Assembly (NCBI GenBank): GCA_023382935.1
Contig: JAHDXL010000001.1
Span: forward strand, 469,003-533,002
Length of the DNA stretch: 64,000 bases
Origin: Phycisphaerales bacterium
GTDB taxonomy: Bacteria > Planctomycetota > Phycisphaerae > Phycisphaerales > UBA1924
Direction of reading: 5' to 3'
The notes under the pieces were generated by a model, which did no database searches, was not told the origin of the DNA, and saw only the letters and a list, made by a program, of their open reading frames with translations. The position numbers and the translations under genes are program-made. Shown piece after piece: positions 48,508 through 57,448 of this stretch (positions are counted from its first letter, which is position 1; each line of letters begins with the position of its first letter).

Positions 48508-49857
48508 ATGCAGACGAACGCGGATCAGACGATGCAGAATGAAGCGGGAACGGGCACTCCGAGCGGTTCGAATCCGCCGCATGCGCAGGGCGCGAGCGAG
48601 GGTGGACTGTCGGAGGAGATGCGTGCGGAGATCGAGGCGGCCATGGAAGAGATGGCCGAGGCGACGCACGATCGCCCGCATGCGATCCGCGGTCCGCGGG
48701 TGGTGCAGGCCGGGCGTGAGCACCGCAAGGGTCATGTGGTCAGCGTTGGCCCGACGGACATTTTCGTGGAGTTCGGGCCGAGGGAACTGGGTGTCATCGA
48801 GCGCATCAACTGGCGTGAGGGCGAGGCCCTTCCGGTGGTGGGCGATGAGATCGAGGTCGTGGTGCTGCGGCGGGACGACAACGAGGGCATATTCCTGTGC
48901 ACGCGCCCGGGCGCGGTGCAGAAGGCCGACTGGGAGATGCTCGAACCAGGGCAGACGGTCGAGGCTCGCGTAGTCGGGACGAACAAGGGCGGGCTGGAAC
49001 TGGAGATTGCCGGGCACCGTGCGTTCATGCCGGCCGGCCAGGTTTCGCTGGATCACATCGCCGACCTGAGCGTGCTGGTGGGCGAGAAAATGGCCTGCCG
49101 CGTGCAGCGGGTGGATCGGCGCGGAAAGGGCAACATCGTTCTGAGCAGGCGGGAGATTCTGGCCGAAGAGCGCAAGGTCAAGGCGGCCCAACTGCGCCAG
49201 ACGCTGGTCGAGGGCGCGGTGGTGGAGGGCACGGTGCGGAAGATCATGCCCTTCGGCGCGTTTGTGGATCTGGGCGGGGTCGACGGGCTGGTGCACATTT
49301 CCGACCTGTCGCACGATCGCGTGGGTCACGGGGAGAAGCAGGTGGCTCGGCACGTGAAGGAAGGCCAGCACGTGCGCGTGCAGATCCTCAAACTCGACTG
49401 GGAGAACGACCGGATCAGCCTGGGGATCAAGCAGTTGGAGTCCGATCCGTTTGCACAGGCCGCCAGCGAGATCACCGAAGGCGCGGTGGTGACGGGCAAG
49501 GTGACCAAGATTCTCGAGTTCGGGTGTTTCGTGGAAGTGGCGCCCGGGGTCGAGGGGCTGGTGCACATCTCCGAACTGGACTGGAAGCGGGTGAATAAGG
49601 TCGAGGACGTGGTGCGCCAGGACGAGGTGATCAGCGTCAAGGTGCTGCGCATCGACCAAGGCGGGCGCAAGATTGCGCTAAGCCTCAAGGCGACCAAGGA
49701 GCCTCCGGCCCGCGAAGGCGCGCCGGCTCGCGGGGGACGCGGGCGAGGCGAGCGTGACACGCGCACGCCGGAGGAGATTCGCAAGGAGACGCCCGCGCTG
49801 CGTCGCCTGCGCGAGAAGTTCCAGCAGGGAGGCGGGTTGAAGGGTGGACTCGGCTGA
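48508..49857 (+). CDS. rpsA: 30S ribosomal protein S1-like protein, four S1 domains
   Basis: 449 residues. N-terminal acidic, disordered 65 residues; four S1 (OB) domains at about 68-140, 148-220, 232-305 and 316-392 (for example VVEGTVRKIMPFGAFVDLGG and VVTGKVTKILEFGCFVEVAP), then an Arg/Gly-rich tail. Binds mRNA for translation initiation. Compared with six-domain S1 proteins it is short, as in several non-proteobacterial lineages. The leader has a GGGGG/CCCCC hairpin at 48445-48461. The next gene overlaps its end by 14 bp. Confidence 0.88.
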   Translation: MQTNADQTMQNEAGTGTPSGSNPPHAQGASEGGLSEEMRAEIEAAMEEMAEATHDRPHAIRGPRVVQAGREHRKGHVVSVGPTDIFVEFGPRELGVIERINWREGEALPVVGDEIEVVVLRRDDNEGIFLCTRPGAVQKADWEMLEPGQTVEARVVGTNKGGLELEIAGHRAFMPAGQVSLDHIADLSVLVGEKMACRVQRVDRRGKGNIVLSRREILAEERKVKAAQLRQTLVEGAVVEGTVRKIMPFGAFVDLGGVDGLVHISDLSHDRVGHGEKQVARHVKEGQHVRVQILKLDWENDRISLGIKQLESDPFAQAASEITEGAVVTGKVTKILEFGCFVEVAPGVEGLVHISELDWKRVNKVEDVVRQDEVISVKVLRIDQGGRKIALSLKATKEPPAREGAPARGGRGRGERDTRTPEEIRKETPALRRLREKFQQGGGLKGGLG

Positions 49858-51169
49858 GCCGACCGAGCGCGGACAGACTGGGCCGAAAAGCGCCCCCAAC
49901 TGGCTGACGCCCACGCACATCGGGCTGGTGGTGGTCATTACGCTGGTTTTCGCCAGCGTCGGCGTGATGATGGTGCTGCTGGTGGCCATGTCCGGCTCGA
50001 GCGGGCTGGGCTGGCGTTCGTTCATCGACGGGCTGACCAGTTGGCGGACCATGGCGTTTCTGCTCGGGTGTCCGCTGTTGTGCGCGGGAACCTGGGTCGG
50101 CGTGCGGGCGCTGCAGCGGCGACTGGCCTGGGACCGCCGCACCGGACTGCTCATGCTACTGCTGGCATGGATGCTGGTGTGCACGGCGTCGGCGCTGGCG
50201 GCCTTCGGCACGGGCTCGCTGCTGCTGCTCCAGTTTGCCTGGGGCGGACTGCTGCCGCTGGGCACGGGCTTCATCACGCACGGACTGACGCGAAGGGTCG
50301 GCACGGCCCCCCACTGCTCACACTGCGGCTATGAGTTTGACTCCGAACTGGACCGATGCCCGGAGTGCGGCGCCGCTTGGAGGCGCCGCGGCGGAGTGAT
50401 CGAGGGGCGCCCGCACCGCTCGCGCGTGCTGGTTGGCACCGGCGTGGCGCTGCTCGTGCTGGGGGTGCTGCTGACGATTCGCCCGCTGCTGGGGCAGGCC
50501 TTCAGCCCGCTGGTGCCAACTCGGTTTCTGATCGCGCAGGCGTCGGGGCGCGACACCTGGTCGCCTTCGGACTGGACGGAACTGATGTCGCGCCGCCTCA
50601 GCGGCGAGCAGGTGCAGCGACTGGCCGACGGATTGCTTGATCGGCGCTGGCACACGGGTCGGCTGGATCCTTCGGCCTCGGGTTGGCTGGAAAAGGAGAT
50701 CGTCGGCAACACTCTGGCGGCGACGACGCGAGAGAGGTACTTCCGCGAGATGGTGATGATGCACCTGCGCGGGCCGAGCAGGGCGCGGGTGGGTGAGCGG
50801 GTGAAGGTGGAGGCGCTGGTGGACGATCGCTCGACGCCCTTTGCGGGGCTGGGCGCGCGCGTGCTGTTCGCGGGCTTTCGAGTGAACGGGCAGGCGATCG
50901 AATCAACGCGGCTGGATCGGCTGGCGTCGGCATATGACTTTGACGAGTGGTCGGTGAAGCGCAAGCCGGGCGCCGCGCTGCCTTCGGTCGAAGTGGCGGC
51001 CGAGCGGACCGGCGTGCTGGTAATCGAGGTGCAGGCGTGGATCCTGTATGGGCCCGAGGGGCTGCTGGGCTGGGGGCGGGCGTGGAATGACGACGGCTCG
51101 CCGCTGCTGCCGGAGGATCCGCTGTGGGTCGAGGTGGTGCACCTGCGGCATGAAATCAGCGTGGAGTAG
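49844..51169 (+). CDS. Multi-pass membrane protein with a zinc ribbon
   Basis: 441 residues. Four membrane helices (about 24-48, 68-90, 100-130, 132-150), then a zinc ribbon CSHCGYEFDSELDRCPECGA near 162-181, another helix near 200-222 (VLVGTGVALLVLGVLLTIRP) and a long extracytoplasmic part. The CxxCGY...CPECG ribbon style is common in planctomycete membrane proteins. GTG start inside the end of the S1 gene. Function unknown. Confidence 0.68.
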   Translation: MDSAEPTERGQTGPKSAPNWLTPTHIGLVVVITLVFASVGVMMVLLVAMSGSSGLGWRSFIDGLTSWRTMAFLLGCPLLCAGTWVGVRALQRRLAWDRRTGLLMLLLAWMLVCTASALAAFGTGSLLLLQFAWGGLLPLGTGFITHGLTRRVGTAPHCSHCGYEFDSELDRCPECGAAWRRRGGVIEGRPHRSRVLVGTGVALLVLGVLLTIRPLLGQAFSPLVPTRFLIAQASGRDTWSPSDWTELMSRRLSGEQVQRLADGLLDRRWHTGRLDPSASGWLEKEIVGNTLAATTRERYFREMVMMHLRGPSRARVGERVKVEALVDDRSTPFAGLGARVLFAGFRVNGQAIESTRLDRLASAYDFDEWSVKRKPGAALPSVEVAAERTGVLVIEVQAWILYGPEGLLGWGRAWNDDGSPLLPEDPLWVEVVHLRHEISVE

Positions 51170-51270
51170 GTGGGCGTGAAGGGACACCACAGCAACGGGC
51201 GGGGCGTGGACGCGGAGCCGACGGGCGCCCGCACCAGGCGCCCGGCACCACGCGCCGGGACTTCTTCGGC

Positions 51271-51276
51271 TACGCT
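51271..51276 (+). promoter_or_regulatory. -10-like hexamer for a leaderless 51283 transcript
   Basis: TACGCT, a 6-nt spacer (GCGGGC), then the ATG at 51283; no Shine-Dalgarno sequence. Confidence 0.45.
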
Positions 51277-51282
51277 GCGGGC

Positions 51283-52128
51283 ATGACCCATGCCCTGCTG
51301 CTCATCTTCGCTGCCACACTGGTCGCGCTGCTTCTCGGAGCCGGCGTGCTGCACGCGCTGGCGAAAGCCGGGCTTGGCGGGCTGTCACGATGGCTGTGCC
51401 GCGCGCCGGGGCTGGACCTGGTGATTCTCTACTTCACCGTCCTGCCGATGGTCGGCGGGCCGATCGCGGGCGTGCAGATGCACGCGCGGCTGGCCGAGCC
51501 GGGCATGCCGGGCTGGGCGGCCGGTTGGCTGGGGCTCGTAGCGGCCGTGCTCGGGCAGATCGGCACGGTGATGATCTGGACCGTGCTGCACGAGGTTGCC
51601 AATCGCAAGCACCTGCGCGGGCCGCGCATCGTGCACCAGTTGAACCGGACGGTGGGTCGCACGCGCAACCACGCGGCGGTGTGGTGGACGGCCTGGGCGG
51701 TGCCGCTTTTTGCGATCGTGCGTGCGGCCGAGTATTTCATCTATCCGCCGCTGATCTACCTGGTGCGTTTTCCGCGGTACAAGCAAGGCGAGTGGGTGAA
51801 CGTCAGCCGGCACAAGTTCTCGGGGCTGGTGGGGCACGATTTGATCTGGTGCCTCTACTGCGACTGGATGACCGGCGTGTGGAGTTTGGGCACGGAGATG
51901 CTGCGCAACGTCGAGAGTTTCTGGTGCCCGATCCGGTTCGACTCGACCAAGAAGTGCGAGAACTGCCGGGTGGACTTCCCGGACATCGAGGGCGGCTGGG
52001 TGCCGGCCGACGGAAGCATGCAGGACGTGGTCCACACCCTCGACACCCACTACGGCAAGACCGGGGTGAACGCGTGGTACGGACACCCGGCACGACTGAC
52101 GGTGGAGGGGCGAGAGGCGGAGAAGTAG
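51283..52128 (+). CDS. Integral membrane protein with Cys motifs, unknown function
   Basis: 281 residues. Membrane helices near 3-25, 46-66, 80-103 and 138-162 (WAVPLFAIVRAAEYFIYPPL). The soluble C-terminal part has CLYCDWMTGVWSLGTEMLRN and KKCENCRVDFP, a possible zinc or heme/iron site. Not recognised. Leaderless start supported by TACGCT 6 nt upstream. Confidence 0.62.
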   Translation: MTHALLLIFAATLVALLLGAGVLHALAKAGLGGLSRWLCRAPGLDLVILYFTVLPMVGGPIAGVQMHARLAEPGMPGWAAGWLGLVAAVLGQIGTVMIWTVLHEVANRKHLRGPRIVHQLNRTVGRTRNHAAVWWTAWAVPLFAIVRAAEYFIYPPLIYLVRFPRYKQGEWVNVSRHKFSGLVGHDLIWCLYCDWMTGVWSLGTEMLRNVESFWCPIRFDSTKKCENCRVDFPDIEGGWVPADGSMQDVVHTLDTHYGKTGVNAWYGHPARLTVEGREAEK

Positions 52129-52212
52129 GACGACCGCAAGCAGGGTGCGGGGCAGGTGAACGAGTTGGGGAGTGTGCGACTGCCGTGACGCACGCCTCCG
52201 CGCCAGATAGCG

Positions 52213-54282
52213 TCACGGCTGCGGGCTATTTTCGGCGGGGGGCGGCGCGGGCAGGTCTGGCAGATCGGCCAGCGTGGGGCAGAGGAACTGGTCACCGAGG
52301 TTGCGGGCCGCGTCGGAGTAAACAGCCGTGCGCAGTTGTCCGTCGGGGTCGACAGTCCACACGCAGTATCCGACCTCGCCCGCAACGTCCTCGATCATCA
52401 CATGCACCACGCCGGGCGCGTGTTCGTTGGGCGCGGCTGATTCGAGGCGCATGCGGTAGAGGTCGTTGGCCTGCGGCGGCCAAAGGCAGCGGTACCAGTC
52501 GGCGTCCTCGCCGGCGCGTGCCATGCGCGGGTTGAGCCAGCCTTGCATCTGCCCGAACTGCGGCTGGAAGGAGAACAGCACTCTTGGCCAGCGAATCTCG
52601 AAGCCTGGATGCCCCAGGGCCTCCCAAGGCGCTTCGTTGTTGGTGCCGGTGCAGACGAGCGATCGGGTTTCGCCCAGCCAGCGGACGCCCTTCTCCACGC
52701 CGCCCCAGTGCCAGGCCTCGAAGAGCACCTCTCCCTTGAGCGTGTAGATGCGGATGGCAGTCGGGTCGAAGCGGAAGTGCGGATGGAGGATGAGCAGTTC
52801 GAGCCCCGGCGATTCGGGGAAGATGTCGGCCAGAAGCGACTGTCCGATGCTGAACACGTCGCCGGTGGCCAGATAGTCGGCGCTGGTCAGAGGAGGAAGG
52901 TTGACTCGGGGGGCGCGGAGAGAGACGAATGCCTGGTCGGCGCTCCACAGGAGTTCGTCGGGCTTGCGGGCATCCCAGACGCACAAGCGGGTGGCGCGGT
53001 CGGGCGCGCCCAGCGGACGCTGGATGTTGGTGACGACGACCGGCCGGTCCCAGACGGACTCGTCCACCAGATCGGCGTGCAGGATGCCGCCGCCTTCGTC
53101 GGCGCGCCAGGAGTGCAGCACGCGGCCGCTGGCCGAGACGAGTTGGGCCCACTTGGGAGAAGGGCTGGTGTCGAGGCGCACGGCGAAGGGCTTGAAGGAC
53201 AGGTGCCACTGGACCAGAGCAGTGCCGCCGAGGGTGCCCAGCGCGATCACGGCGCACAGGGCGGTGGTAAGGAGGGCGGGGTGGTGAGCGGCCCAGTCGG
53301 TGCAGGCGCGCCACAGACCGGGCGCAGTCGCCTCGACAGTGCGGCCATCGAGATAACGGCGCAGGTCGGCGGCCAGTTCAGAGGCCGAGCCGTAGCGGTC
53401 GGCGGGGCGCATGGCGCACGCCTTGGCAAGAACCGCCGACAGCGCCTTGGGCAGGCGTGGGGCGATGGCGCGGGGCGAGCGGGGCTGGTCGCTGCCGACG
53501 CGGCGCACGGCCTCGTGCAGCGTGGCGCCGGTGAGATCATGCGGCGTCTGCCCGGTCAGCAGCCAGAGGCCGATGGCGCCGAGGGCATAGACATCGCTGC
53601 GGGTGGAAATCAGGCTGCGTTCGCCGCGGGCCTGCTCGGGGGCCATGAACGCGGGCGTGCCGACGGGGGTGCCGTCGGTGGTCAGGGTCTGCATGGGGTC
53701 GGGGCTGATGAGCAGGGCGATTCCCAGGTCGATGATGAAGGGCTCGTCGCCGGCGGCGATGATGACGTTAGAGGGCTTGAGGTCGCGGTGGATGACGCCG
53801 AGTTCGTGGAGGGTGTGGGCGGCCGCGGCCAAGCGGGCCAGCAGCGTGACGCGCGTTCGCAGGTCGTCAAGGTCGGCGGGGGTCGCGGTCTGGAAGCGCC
53901 GGCTGAGTGGGGCACCCTCGACAAACTCGGTGGCGACGTACAGGGAGTGCCCCGTGACTCCAAAGTCGAGCAAGCGCGGGACGTTGGGCGAGCGGATCTG
54001 CTGGAGGAGGTCGAGTTCGCGCCAGGCGCGTCGGTCGTCGGGCCCCTGGCCAAAGACGGCGTGGAGGACTTTGAGGGCCACGTGAGCATGGGAGGCCTGT
54101 TTGCTGGCCAGGTAGGTGACGCCGCCGGCGCCGCGACCCAGTTCGCGCTCGATGACGTAACCATCGATTATATTGGAACTTGCGCCGTTGGGGTCGGCGG
54201 ATTCCACGTCGATGGCCACGAGGACGCGGCGCATGGCGTCGAGCGGAAGAGGGGGCGGATTGGTACTGGTAGGCTCCTCCAT
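52213..54282 (-). CDS. Membrane Ser/Thr protein kinase with large extracytoplasmic domain
   Basis: 689 residues. Kinase domain about 42-305: P-loop ELGRGAGGV at 47-55, Lys71 in VALKVL, catalytic HRDLKPSN at 165-172, DLG at 185-187 in place of DFG, and APEQARG at 214-220. One transmembrane helix near 336-360 (LLTTALCAVIALGTLGGTAL), then about 330 residues outside the membrane, probably the sensor. ATG 54282 has GGAAGG 7 nt upstream. Divergent from an ECF sigma gene 87 bp away; such kinase-sigma pairs are known in planctomycetes, where phosphorylation replaces an anti-sigma factor. Confidence 0.9.
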   Translation of the reverse strand: MEEPTSTNPPPLPLDAMRRVLVAIDVESADPNGASSNIIDGYVIERELGRGAGGVTYLASKQASHAHVALKVLHAVFGQGPDDRRAWRELDLLQQIRSPNVPRLLDFGVTGHSLYVATEFVEGAPLSRRFQTATPADLDDLRTRVTLLARLAAAAHTLHELGVIHRDLKPSNVIIAAGDEPFIIDLGIALLISPDPMQTLTTDGTPVGTPAFMAPEQARGERSLISTRSDVYALGAIGLWLLTGQTPHDLTGATLHEAVRRVGSDQPRSPRAIAPRLPKALSAVLAKACAMRPADRYGSASELAADLRRYLDGRTVEATAPGLWRACTDWAAHHPALLTTALCAVIALGTLGGTALVQWHLSFKPFAVRLDTSPSPKWAQLVSASGRVLHSWRADEGGGILHADLVDESVWDRPVVVTNIQRPLGAPDRATRLCVWDARKPDELLWSADQAFVSLRAPRVNLPPLTSADYLATGDVFSIGQSLLADIFPESPGLELLILHPHFRFDPTAIRIYTLKGEVLFEAWHWGGVEKGVRWLGETRSLVCTGTNNEAPWEALGHPGFEIRWPRVLFSFQPQFGQMQGWLNPRMARAGEDADWYRCLWPPQANDLYRMRLESAAPNEHAPGVVHVMIEDVAGEVGYCVWTVDPDGQLRTAVYSDAARNLGDQFLCPTLADLPDLPAPPPAENSPQP

Positions 54283-54369
54283 GCCGAAACCTTCCGCGCA
54301 CAACAGAGGACAATACCTTGCAGTACGCACCCGGATCGCCAAAATAGGAAGATCCGCGGGAGTTTCCTC

Positions 54370-55101
54370 ATGACGGAACTGGAGCAGGCCAACGCAAGTT
54401 TTGCGACCACGCAGTGGACGTTGCTCCAGCAGTTGAAGGAAGGCGATGAGGGCGTGCGCCGGGCCGCGGCCGAGCGAATCGCGCAGGCGTACTGGCCGCC
54501 CGTGTATGCATCGGCGTTGCGGCTGACCCATTCGCCGGATGCAGCGGTGGATCTCACGCAGGGCTTTTTCGCGGACGTGGTGTTCGGGCGCAACCTGCTC
54601 GAGCGCGCCGACAAGGACCACGGCACACTGCGGTCGCTGATTCGCTCGGCGTTGCGGCGCTATGCGACCGACCAATGGCGGCGGGAAATGGCACGCGGGC
54701 GCGGGCGTGTGGTGTCACTGCGTGATCTGCAAGTCGAGGCCGAGCGCCGCGTGGAAGGCGACGCCGACACGGCGTTTGATCGGCGCTGGGCGATGGCGCT
54801 GTTTGATGAAGCCCTGCATCGGTGCGCGAAGCACTTTGTGGATCACGGGCGCGCGGCGCACTGGAAGTTGTTCGAAGCGCGGCTGGTGCGGCCGGCGCTT
54901 CAGGGCATCCCGCCGCCGGAACTGATCGGACTGGCGGCTGAGTTCGGGTTTGAGACCGGCAACGCGGCGACGGCGGCGGTGCAGACGGTCAAACGCCGGT
55001 TCGAGATGATCTTCCGCGCAGTGGTCGCCGAGACGGTCAGCCGCCCCGATCAGATCGAGGAGGAGTGGCGCGCGGTGCGCGAGGCGATTGCGGGCGCGTG
55101 A
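54370..55101 (+). CDS. ECF-type sigma factor paired with the kinase
   Basis: 243 residues. Sigma region 2: AYWPPVYASALRLTHSPDAA, VDLTQGFFADVVFGRNLLER and RSLIRSALRRYATDQWRRE. The C-terminal helical part has a helix-turn-helix-like region 4 (LIGLAAEFGFETGNAATAAV, then QTVKRRFEMIFRAV). Longer than ordinary ECFs and of the planctomycete 'RNA polymerase sigma, kinase-linked' type. ATG at 54370 with GGGAG 8 nt upstream. The 87-bp intergenic region must hold both promoters. Confidence 0.8.
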   Translation: MTELEQANASFATTQWTLLQQLKEGDEGVRRAAAERIAQAYWPPVYASALRLTHSPDAAVDLTQGFFADVVFGRNLLERADKDHGTLRSLIRSALRRYATDQWRREMARGRGRVVSLRDLQVEAERRVEGDADTAFDRRWAMALFDEALHRCAKHFVDHGRAAHWKLFEARLVRPALQGIPPPELIGLAAEFGFETGNAATAAVQTVKRRFEMIFRAVVAETVSRPDQIEEEWRAVREAIAGA

Positions 55102-55131
55102 GTGTCACTGCCGGCGCGGGACTTCAACAGC

Positions 55132-55160
55132 AAAAGGGGAGCATCGTGCTGATGCTCCCC
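55132..55160 (-). terminator. Intrinsic terminator of the propeller gene
   Basis: Perfect 10-bp stem GGGGAGCATC/GATGCTCCCC, loop of 5 nt, followed on the minus strand by TTTT. It lies 27 bp past the stop of the 55188-56489 gene. Confidence 0.8.
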
Positions 55161-55187
55161 GTGGGCCGAGTCGGATGGCCGTCGCGC

Positions 55188-56489
55188 TCAGCAGCCGGCG
55201 GAGAACGCCTGGAGGAACGACTGCACGTCGAAGAAGTTGAACTGTCCGTCGCCGGTGAAGTCGGCGATCGGGTTGTGTGCCGAGAAGGCCTGGAGGAAGG
55301 CCTGCACATCGAAGAAGTTGAGCGTGCCGTCGTTGTTCAGGTCGGGGCGACAGATATCTTCGCAGCGCCAGCGCGCGATGTTGGCTGAGGGAGCGCCGCC
55401 CCAGGTATCGAAGTCGCCCCCCACGTAGAGCGCCGGGCCGGTGCCGTCATCGTGGATCGTCATGGCGGAGATCGTGGACAGCGGCAGCCCGCCGCCGACG
55501 TCGGCCCATTGCTGCCCGTTCCACATCGCGGGGTTGGTGTGCGAAGCGTGCGGGACGAATTCACAGCCGACGAAGAGGCAGGGCTCGCCGTCCTGCTCGT
55601 GCACCAGCAGCGCGTTGACGGCCGACTCGATGTCATCCGTCCCACCAACCGTGCTCCAGTTGCCGCCATTCCAGCGGGCGATGTGCCAGGCGACGAGACC
55701 ATCAACATTACTGAACAGGCCTCCGACATAGAGCCCCGGCGCGGCCGGATGACTGAACCACTCGAGCGCGTAGACGTGAGAGTTGGTGCCGGCGCCCATG
55801 GTCGACCACTCGGTGCCATCGAGCCTGGCGATGTTGTTGGCAACGATGCCGCCGCCGACGTAGTAGAAACTGCCACCCACGAACAATGTCTCGGCCCCAC
55901 CAAAGCCAATCGCACAGAGCGCGCGCACGGGACCATCGGGGCTCTGCCAGCCGTAGGCGCCCGCAGGGCTCCACGTCGAGCCATCCCATCGCACGAGGTT
56001 CTGCGCTGATGTGATGGCCTCATTGAAACTGCCGCCCACGTAGAGCACGCGGTTCATGCCGTCGTCGAGCGATTCGAGGGCATAGACCTCGCCGGAGAGG
56101 TTGGCCCCCAGGCCCGACCAGGCATGTCCGTCCCAGCGTGCCACGCCGGGCGCCCACAGGCCGCCGGCGGTGAGGAACTTGCCGCCCGCGTAGAGGTCCG
56201 GGCCGCCGCCATCGTCATAGACGCAGAGGGCGTAGACCTCGTCGCTGACGCCGCCGACAGTTTGCCACGACGTGCCGTCCCAGCACTTGATGAACGAGAC
56301 GGCGCTGGTGGCAGGATCAATAAAGCGTCCTCCGGCGTAGAGCATGGCGCCGCCGCCGTCGTCAAACGAGGCGAGCGCGTAGACGGTGCCGTCGAGCCCG
56401 GCGCCGACGGCCTGCCACTCGCACCGTTGCTGGGCGTGTGCTGAACCAACGAAGACGAAGAGAGCCAAAGCAATGGTTGCAGGGCGCAT
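55188..56489 (-). CDS. Secreted beta-propeller protein with dockerin-like C-terminus
   Basis: 433 residues; signal peptide about 1-19 (ALALFVFVGSAHA). Six to seven repeats of about 45 residues follow, each with YALxxxDDGxGxxLYxGGxF and W(D/N)GxxWxxxG, a propeller of the delta-60/kelch kind. The end carries two EF-hand-like dockerin motifs, DLNNDGTLNFFDVQAFLQAF and DFTGDGQFNFFDVQSFLQAF, followed by SAGC. In Phycisphaerae many exported proteins end this way. It probably binds calcium and may dock to or be sorted on the surface. AGGAG 7 nt before the ATG. Confidence 0.82.
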   Translation of the reverse strand: MRPATIALALFVFVGSAHAQQRCEWQAVGAGLDGTVYALASFDDGGGAMLYAGGRFIDPATSAVSFIKCWDGTSWQTVGGVSDEVYALCVYDDGGGPDLYAGGKFLTAGGLWAPGVARWDGHAWSGLGANLSGEVYALESLDDGMNRVLYVGGSFNEAITSAQNLVRWDGSTWSPAGAYGWQSPDGPVRALCAIGFGGAETLFVGGSFYYVGGGIVANNIARLDGTEWSTMGAGTNSHVYALEWFSHPAAPGLYVGGLFSNVDGLVAWHIARWNGGNWSTVGGTDDIESAVNALLVHEQDGEPCLFVGCEFVPHASHTNPAMWNGQQWADVGGGLPLSTISAMTIHDDGTGPALYVGGDFDTWGGAPSANIARWRCEDICRPDLNNDGTLNFFDVQAFLQAFSAHNPIADFTGDGQFNFFDVQSFLQAFSAGC

Positions 56490-56815
56490 GGTAAGGCTCC
56501 TGTGTCTGTGCCCGGGAAACCGGGACGCCCAGCGATCCTGGGCGTTCGAGAGTCTGCATGCCCGGCGTGACCAGGCGTGTATCCGTCCCCCGGCAATACA
56601 GCGGAATACCGCGACGGAGTGTCACCCCTGGAATCGTTCCAAGCCTTGTGCGAAGCCATCGTTGTGATGACGACATGTGCATACACAAGAGCACCGAAAA
56701 TAGTTCAAATCTGGGCTTGACCCGCTTTCAATCGAGATGGAGCATGGGCATAATGAGAGCGTTCGCAAGGTCGTGACCCGGTGGGAAACACGGTGGTCAC
56801 AGGAAGGAGCGCACC
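56490..56815. other. Divergent intergenic region of 326 bp
   Basis: No gene seen. A perfect hairpin, ACGCCCAG/CTGGGCGT with 5-nt loop, lies at 56525-56545 in the propeller gene's leader. For the plus-strand gene, TTTCAA (56726-56731) and CATAAT (56749-56754) spaced by 17 bp are the best promoter candidate. Confidence 0.4.
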
Positions 56816-57286
56816 GTGCTCGTCCGCAACACCTTGCCGGGTGCAAGCCTCGTCGCGTCGGCGGCGTGGGCGATCGAACGAGCACTCTACCTTGATCGTC
56901 CGGGAGACCTGCCGAGCGGGCAGGCGATTTCAGACCACGCCGGGCAACACGTCGATGTGTGCCCGCACGGGAAGCATGTCCGATCTGCAGCCGATCTGCC
57001 GATGGGTTTTGTCGCGATGGGGTTGACGAGATACCTGGTCAGCATCGTCGGGCATTTTTCAGGTAACCCTCATGACCCCTGGTGGGGCTGGCGCACGAGC
57101 GGCACGACCCACTTCGCCACAGCGGTGGTGAAGCGGGGCGGGTCTGAGTTCGTGCGCATCTCCGATCCGCCGTTCAACATGCCCTGCCAGGACAAGGCGC
57201 TGGTGCTCGAGGGACGAGCCGTACCGGCGCCCTGGGTGGTCGCTCCGCTGGCGGCGCCGCTCATGCCGCGCCGCCGGCGGGACTGA
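56816..57286 (+). CDS. Protein of unknown function with a sorting-tail-like end
   Basis: 156 residues. GTG start with AGGAAGGAG 6 nt upstream, so expression is likely. No clear signal peptide. The last part, VPAPWVVAPLAAPLMPRRRR, resembles the PAP-hydrophobic-Arg tails of exported proteins, yet no secretion signal precedes it; perhaps a decayed or N-terminally truncated exported gene. A hairpin terminator follows. Confidence 0.5.
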   Translation: MLVRNTLPGASLVASAAWAIERALYLDRPGDLPSGQAISDHAGQHVDVCPHGKHVRSAADLPMGFVAMGLTRYLVSIVGHFSGNPHDPWWGWRTSGTTHFATAVVKRGGSEFVRISDPPFNMPCQDKALVLEGRAVPAPWVVAPLAAPLMPRRRRD

Positions 57287-57297
57287 TGAGTCCCCCC

Positions 57298-57332
57298 GGG
57301 CCGTGTCGCCACGGTGGCGCGCGGCCCATTTT
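57298..57332 (+). terminator. Terminator-like hairpin with ATTTT
   Basis: Outer stem GGGCCG/CGGCCC and inner stem CGCCA/TGGCG with small bulges, followed by ATTTT. It lies 11 bp past the 56816-57286 gene. Confidence 0.55.
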
Positions 57333-57448
57333 CGGGGCGTCTGTCCGCGAACTTCGCGCGGGCGGCGCCGGAGAGAGAGGGTGTTGGGGGAGAGGAGGTT
57401 CTGGGGGAGAGGGGATCGTGCGGGTGACACTCGGGCGCTGCCTGTGCG

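Noticed and set aside
52543-54369. Long plus-strand open frame opposite the kinase, fused in frame to the sigma gene
   Set aside because: The sigma factor has its own ATG at 54370 with GGGAG; the upstream part is antisense to kinase motifs.
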